Origin: an uncultured Blautia sp.
Lineage (GTDB): Bacteria; Bacillota; Clostridia; Lachnospirales; Lachnospiraceae
Direction of reading: 5' to 3'
Length of the DNA stretch: 64,000 bases
Assembly (NCBI GenBank): GCA_900539525.1
Contig: UQCM01000001.1
Location: 1 to 64,000 of the forward strand
Under the pieces are notes generated by a model. That model was not told where the DNA came from. It saw only the letters and a list, made by a program, of their open reading frames with translations, and made no database searches. Positions 61,279 to 64,000 of this stretch are shown piece after piece. The position numbers were made by a program, and so were the translations under genes. The stretch's first letter is position 1. Every line of letters starts with the position of its first letter.

Positions 61279-62133
61279 ATGGAAAACACAATATCGGATT
61301 TTATAATATATATGGAGCAGGTGAAAAAAGCATCAGGCAGTACTGTGGTGTCTTATCAGAGAGATTTGAAAAAACTGTTTGCATTTTTACAGGCAAAAGG
61401 AATTAAGCATTTGGCAGATATTACGTCAGCCACTTTGAACTCTTATGTTTTTTTTCTGGAAAGAGAAGGGTTTTCAACTGCGACAATATCGAGAAACATT
61501 GCATCCATGAAGGCGTATTTCCACTATGTATACAGTCGTCATGAGTTGATGGAGGATCCTGCACAGCTTATTAAGGCACCACGAATCGAAAAGAAAGCAC
61601 CGGAGATTCTGACCTTGCAGGAGGTCGGGGCGCTTCTGAATGCACCAGTATGTGAGACGGCAAAGGGATGCAGAGATAAAGCAATGCTGGAACTTTTGTA
61701 TGCAACAGGAATGAGAGTGTCACAGCTGCTTGCAGTACAGGTGACAGATCTGAATATGGGGAAAAGTGATCTTGTGTGCCGTGACGGGCAGAAGGAAAGG
61801 AGCCTTCCGTTTGGTGATGATGCAAAAAGGGCCTTGATGCAGTATATTGGAGAGGCAAGGAGCGAGCTTCTAAAAGGGGAAGAGAGCGGATATCTTTTTG
61901 TGAACTGTTCCGGCAGACCGATGAGCAGACAGGGCTTCTGGAAACTGATCAAGCAGTATGCCGGTCGGGCACATATTATCAAAGACATTACTCCGTATAC
62001 GTTACGCCACTCTTTTGCATTTCACATGGTACAGAATGGAGCTGATTCTAAGATTGTGCAGGAAATGCTGGGGCATTCCGACATTTCTACTACAAATACA
62101 TATTTGAACAGGGTATTAAAACCTTCCGGTTAA
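61279..62133 (+). CDS. XerD-like tyrosine recombinase with a catalytic His to Tyr change
   Basis: This 284-residue protein has the SAM-like N-terminal core-binding domain (about 1-95) and the C-terminal catalytic domain. By alignment with E. coli XerD, the first Arg is R146 (ATGMRVSQLL), the box II motif normally His-x-Leu-Arg-His reads Y240-T-L-R243-H244, the third is H266 (GHS) and the nucleophile is Y275. The Lys-bearing beta-hairpin reads VCRDGQKERSLPF, lacking the usual GKG. Thus the first His of box II is replaced by Tyr (codon TAT at 61996-61998). It may be impaired or adapted for a special role. It lies beside spoIIM. AGCAGGAG precedes the ATG at 61279. Confidence 0.88.
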   Translation: MENTISDFIIYMEQVKKASGSTVVSYQRDLKKLFAFLQAKGIKHLADITSATLNSYVFFLEREGFSTATISRNIASMKAYFHYVYSRHELMEDPAQLIKAPRIEKKAPEILTLQEVGALLNAPVCETAKGCRDKAMLELLYATGMRVSQLLAVQVTDLNMGKSDLVCRDGQKERSLPFGDDAKRALMQYIGEARSELLKGEESGYLFVNCSGRPMSRQGFWKLIKQYAGRAHIIKDITPYTLRHSFAFHMVQNGADSKIVQEMLGHSDISTTNTYLNRVLKPSG

Positions 62134-62588
62134 AGTATTTCACGTATTCTCTCGATGACAGCCCGTGCTTTTTTGTGGTCGGTTCCGCTTGCAGTTACTC
62201 CGACCACTACATGATCTTTCTGAGCGATTCCCGGAAAAAAGAAATCACATTTGTGCTTATCGCTGCATACATTTACCGGAATGCCCATACACTTGCAGAC
62301 GATGTAGATATCGTTGTTGATCTGTGTATCATTGGTTGCAGCGATGACAATGTCTGCATCATAAATATCTTCCCGTTCATATTTTTTCTTTCTTATTGTT
62401 AATTGACCGGTGTTTTCCAGTTCTTTCAATTCTTTGTTTATCTCCGGAGCGATGACGACCAGATGATTGGTAAAGGTCAGAAGAGAACGGATGCGGCGTT
62501 TGGCAATTGTTCCGGCTCCTACAACAATGACTTTCTTTTCGCTCAAATCTACGAACATTGGAAAGTATGGCTTTTTCATATTTGACAT
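62130..62588 (-). CDS. Precorrin-2 dehydrogenase / siroheme synthase-like (Met8/CysG N-terminal type)
   Basis: This 152-residue protein has the NAD-binding VIVVGAGTIAKRRIRSL (about 19-35), the family segment DIVIAATNDTQINNDIYIVCK and the VNVCSDKHKCDFFFPGIAQ motif of the siroheme synthase N-terminal domain, which oxidises precorrin-2 and can insert iron. It lacks the C-terminal methyltransferase and the dimerisation region may be short. No hemA or cobA-type genes are adjacent. Its 3' end overlaps that of the xerD-like gene by 4 bases, on opposite strands. AGGAG lies upstream at a wide spacing. Confidence 0.88.
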   Translation of the reverse strand: MSNMKKPYFPMFVDLSEKKVIVVGAGTIAKRRIRSLLTFTNHLVVIAPEINKELKELENTGQLTIRKKKYEREDIYDADIVIAATNDTQINNDIYIVCKCMGIPVNVCSDKHKCDFFFPGIAQKDHVVVGVTASGTDHKKARAVIERIREIL

Positions 62589-62639
62589 AGCTGTTTCACA
62601 CTCCTGGTTTTCTTTTGTTTCAATCCGCAGTCAATTCTT

Positions 62640-62691
62640 GCTACTGTTCATTCCGTGACCGGTAACACGCATCGCGATGCACAGATATATG
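62640..62691. repeat. Dispersed GTAAC-ended repeat, left part
   Basis: CTACTGTTCATTCCGTGACC through GATGCACAGATATATGG; it matches the left half of the 31.7-kb copy (TGACC-GGTAACACGC-ATCGCGATGCACAG) and stops at the palindrome. It is upstream of the siroheme synthase-like gene on the minus strand. Confidence 0.75.
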
Positions 62692-62787
62692 GAAAATAAC
62701 TGCCATTCTATGATAGCATAATCAGTAAAAAAGTCAAATGATTGATACCGGAAAATAGTTGGTATTTCGTGGTTTTTATGATATATT

Positions 62788-62855
62788 GTATCTGTTCAGA
62801 GCCTATAAGCAAAACAGCCTCTTCGAGGCTTTCCTTTTGCTCAAGTATGGCTCTT
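62788..62855. repeat. GTTCAGAG repeat with GCCTC hairpin, copy 2
   Basis: GTATCTGTTCAGAGCC, then AGCAAAACAGCCTCTTCGAG, and GCTTTCCTTTTGCT with a final ATGGCTCTT. The nested palindrome pairs GCAAAA with TTTTGC and GCCTC with GAGGC across TTC. It is the closest relative of the element at 11152-11217. It is about 70 bases before the DAHP synthase gene; the gap 62589-62924 contains this, the preceding repeat and A/T-rich sequence. Confidence 0.8.
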
Positions 62856-62924
62856 GTTTGCATAACACATGCTTGTTAATAAACGGTCTTTGAAAAGAAC
62901 GACAGGAAACAGGAGGAGATTATT

Positions 62925-63968
62925 ATGAGTTTTGAGTTTGTAAAAAAGCTGCCTACTCCGGCTGAGGTAAAGGAAATGTATCCGGTGACGGAAAGGGTGG
63001 TCAGAATCAAGAAAGATAGAGATGAGATGATACGTAAGGTATTTACCGGAGAGTCGGACAAGTTTCTTGTCATTATCGGGCCATGTTCCGCAGATAATGA
63101 AGAAGCGGTCTGTGACTATATCAGTCGTCTGGCAAAAGTTCAGGAAAAGGTGTCTGACCGCCTGATTCTGATTCCGAGGATCTACACAAATAAACCAAGA
63201 ACAACAGGAGAAGGATATAAGGGAATGCTTCATCAGCCTGATCCGGAAAAAAAGCCGGATCTGTTGGCAGGACTGATAGCGATCCGGAAACTGCATATAC
63301 GTGCCATTGAGGAATCTGGTCTTACAGCGGCGGATGAGATGCTCTATCCGGAAAATTGGAGATATTTTTCTGATATTCTCTCGTATGTTGCGATAGGGGC
63401 ACGTTCGGTGGAGGATCAGCAGCATCGTTTGACAGTAAGTGGAATGGATGTTCCGGCAGGTATGAAGAATCCTACCAGCGGTGATCTTACAGTTATGCTG
63501 AACTCTGTAGTGGCAGCACAGGCGGGACACACTTTCATTTACCGTGGATGGGAAGTGAAAACGACAGGAAATGAGCTTGCTCATACCATCCTGAGAGGCG
63601 CAGTGAATAAACATGGAAATACGATTCCGAACTATCACTATGAGGATCTGAATCTGCTTCTGAAGATGTACGATGAGAGAAACTTAAAATATCCGGCAGT
63701 TATTGTAGACGCGAATCATTCCAATTCCGGAAAGCAGTATGCGGAACAGGTGAGAATCGTAAAAGAAGTGATGCACAGCAGAAATGTAAGTCCAAGGATC
63801 AGGGAACTCGTAAAAGGTGTGATGATCGAAAGTTATATCGAGCCGGGCTGCCAGAAGATCGGACAGGGAGTCCATGTATATGGAAAGTCGATTACGGATC
63901 CGTGTCTCGGATGGGATGAATCAGAGAAGCTTATTTATACCATTCATAAGATGTGTGGAGAATCATAG
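62925..63968 (+). CDS. aroF: 3-deoxy-7-phosphoheptulonate synthase (DAHP synthase)
   Basis: This 347-residue type I alpha enzyme starts the shikimate pathway by joining phosphoenolpyruvate and erythrose 4-phosphate. Motifs are IIGPCSAD, the KPRTTGEGYKGMLHQPDP region (the variant of the KPRT loop), GARSVEDQQHRL, GMKNPTSGDL, DANHSNSGKQ and the GQGVHVYGKSITDPCLGW end. The N-terminal extension is that of the AroFGH class. AGGAGGAGATTATT precedes the ATG. The ORF ends 32 bases before the window end; a further ribosome site follows, consistent with an aro operon. Confidence 0.95.
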   Translation: MSFEFVKKLPTPAEVKEMYPVTERVVRIKKDRDEMIRKVFTGESDKFLVIIGPCSADNEEAVCDYISRLAKVQEKVSDRLILIPRIYTNKPRTTGEGYKGMLHQPDPEKKPDLLAGLIAIRKLHIRAIEESGLTAADEMLYPENWRYFSDILSYVAIGARSVEDQQHRLTVSGMDVPAGMKNPTSGDLTVMLNSVVAAQAGHTFIYRGWEVKTTGNELAHTILRGAVNKHGNTIPNYHYEDLNLLLKMYDERNLKYPAVIVDANHSNSGKQYAEQVRIVKEVMHSRNVSPRIRELVKGVMIESYIEPGCQKIGQGVHVYGKSITDPCLGWDESEKLIYTIHKMCGES

Positions 63969-63983
63969 GAGGAATCGCCGGGA

Positions 63984-64000
63984 ATGCGCACTTTCGGGAA
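63984..64000 (+). CDS. Possible start of the next gene (partial)
   Basis: AGGAGG (63967-63972) lies at the aroF stop and an ATG follows at 63984 with a spacing of 11. Only 17 bases are in the window, so no product can be named. It would be in the same operon as aroF. Confidence 0.3.

Overview
The window is chromosomal DNA of a low-to-mid GC, spore-forming Gram-positive anaerobe, most likely a gut member of the Lachnospiraceae (Clostridia). The pointers are strong AGGAGG ribosome binding sites, a Gram-positive LexA box at recA, a CIRCE operator at htpG, a SpoIIM gene beside a XerD-like recombinase, a CwlC-like amidase without signal peptide, an NHLM/NHLP-type peptide export system and a very large mucin-directed GH101 glycosidase. 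Genus cannot be settled from the sequence alone. The family placement is inference.

Layout. 1-1.3 kb: tRNA-Gly(GCC) and a CidA/LrgA-LrgB pair. 1.5-7.8 kb: a 2096-residue secreted GH101 endo-alpha-N-acetylgalactosaminidase. 8-11 kb (minus strand): uracil permease and glutamate dehydrogenase. 11.4-19.6 kb: P-type ATPase, sporulation-type amidase with SPOR domain, L,D-transpeptidase, sfsA-mutY, a family 2 glycosyltransferase. 19.7-25.4 kb: glnS, a MocR-type regulator whose PLP lysine is replaced, a decayed LacI gene, a YdcF-like protein, azlCD. 25.4-33.2 kb: small acidic proteins, two HAD phosphatases, TraX-like protein, CIRCE-controlled htpG, DegV. 33.3-38 kb (minus): two CobW-type GTPases (one with a tandem His-rich metal-binding insert), a secreted transglutaminase-like protein and an ABC importer lacking its binding protein. 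38.1-49.3 kb: queH and then a probable operon of lipoprotein binding protein, NHLM HlyD, NHLM peptidase-ABC, NHLM ABC, DUF2156 protein and a 1005-residue sensor-MFS fusion, with no recognisable precursor peptide. 49.6-64 kb: argH, asd, ABC exporter, topB, hexapeptide protein, recA-recX, RNase Y, spoIIM, xerD-like, a siroheme-type dehydrogenase, and DAHP synthase.

The most distinctive DNA-level feature is the intergenic space. Nearly every longer gap carries members of at least three families of short, non-coding, palindromic repeats: elements ending in GTAACTGTTCA-type inverted repeats, elements with a GCGAAGC hairpin whose stems show compensatory changes, and a 129-bp element with perfect 12-bp terminal inverted repeats. 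No transposase is present in the window, so they look like MITE-like or REP-like elements mobilised in trans.

Coordinates and starts were set by reading the sequence. Assignments rest on recognised motifs and family knowledge, without database searches. Promoters and terminators are listed only where elements are clear by eye.
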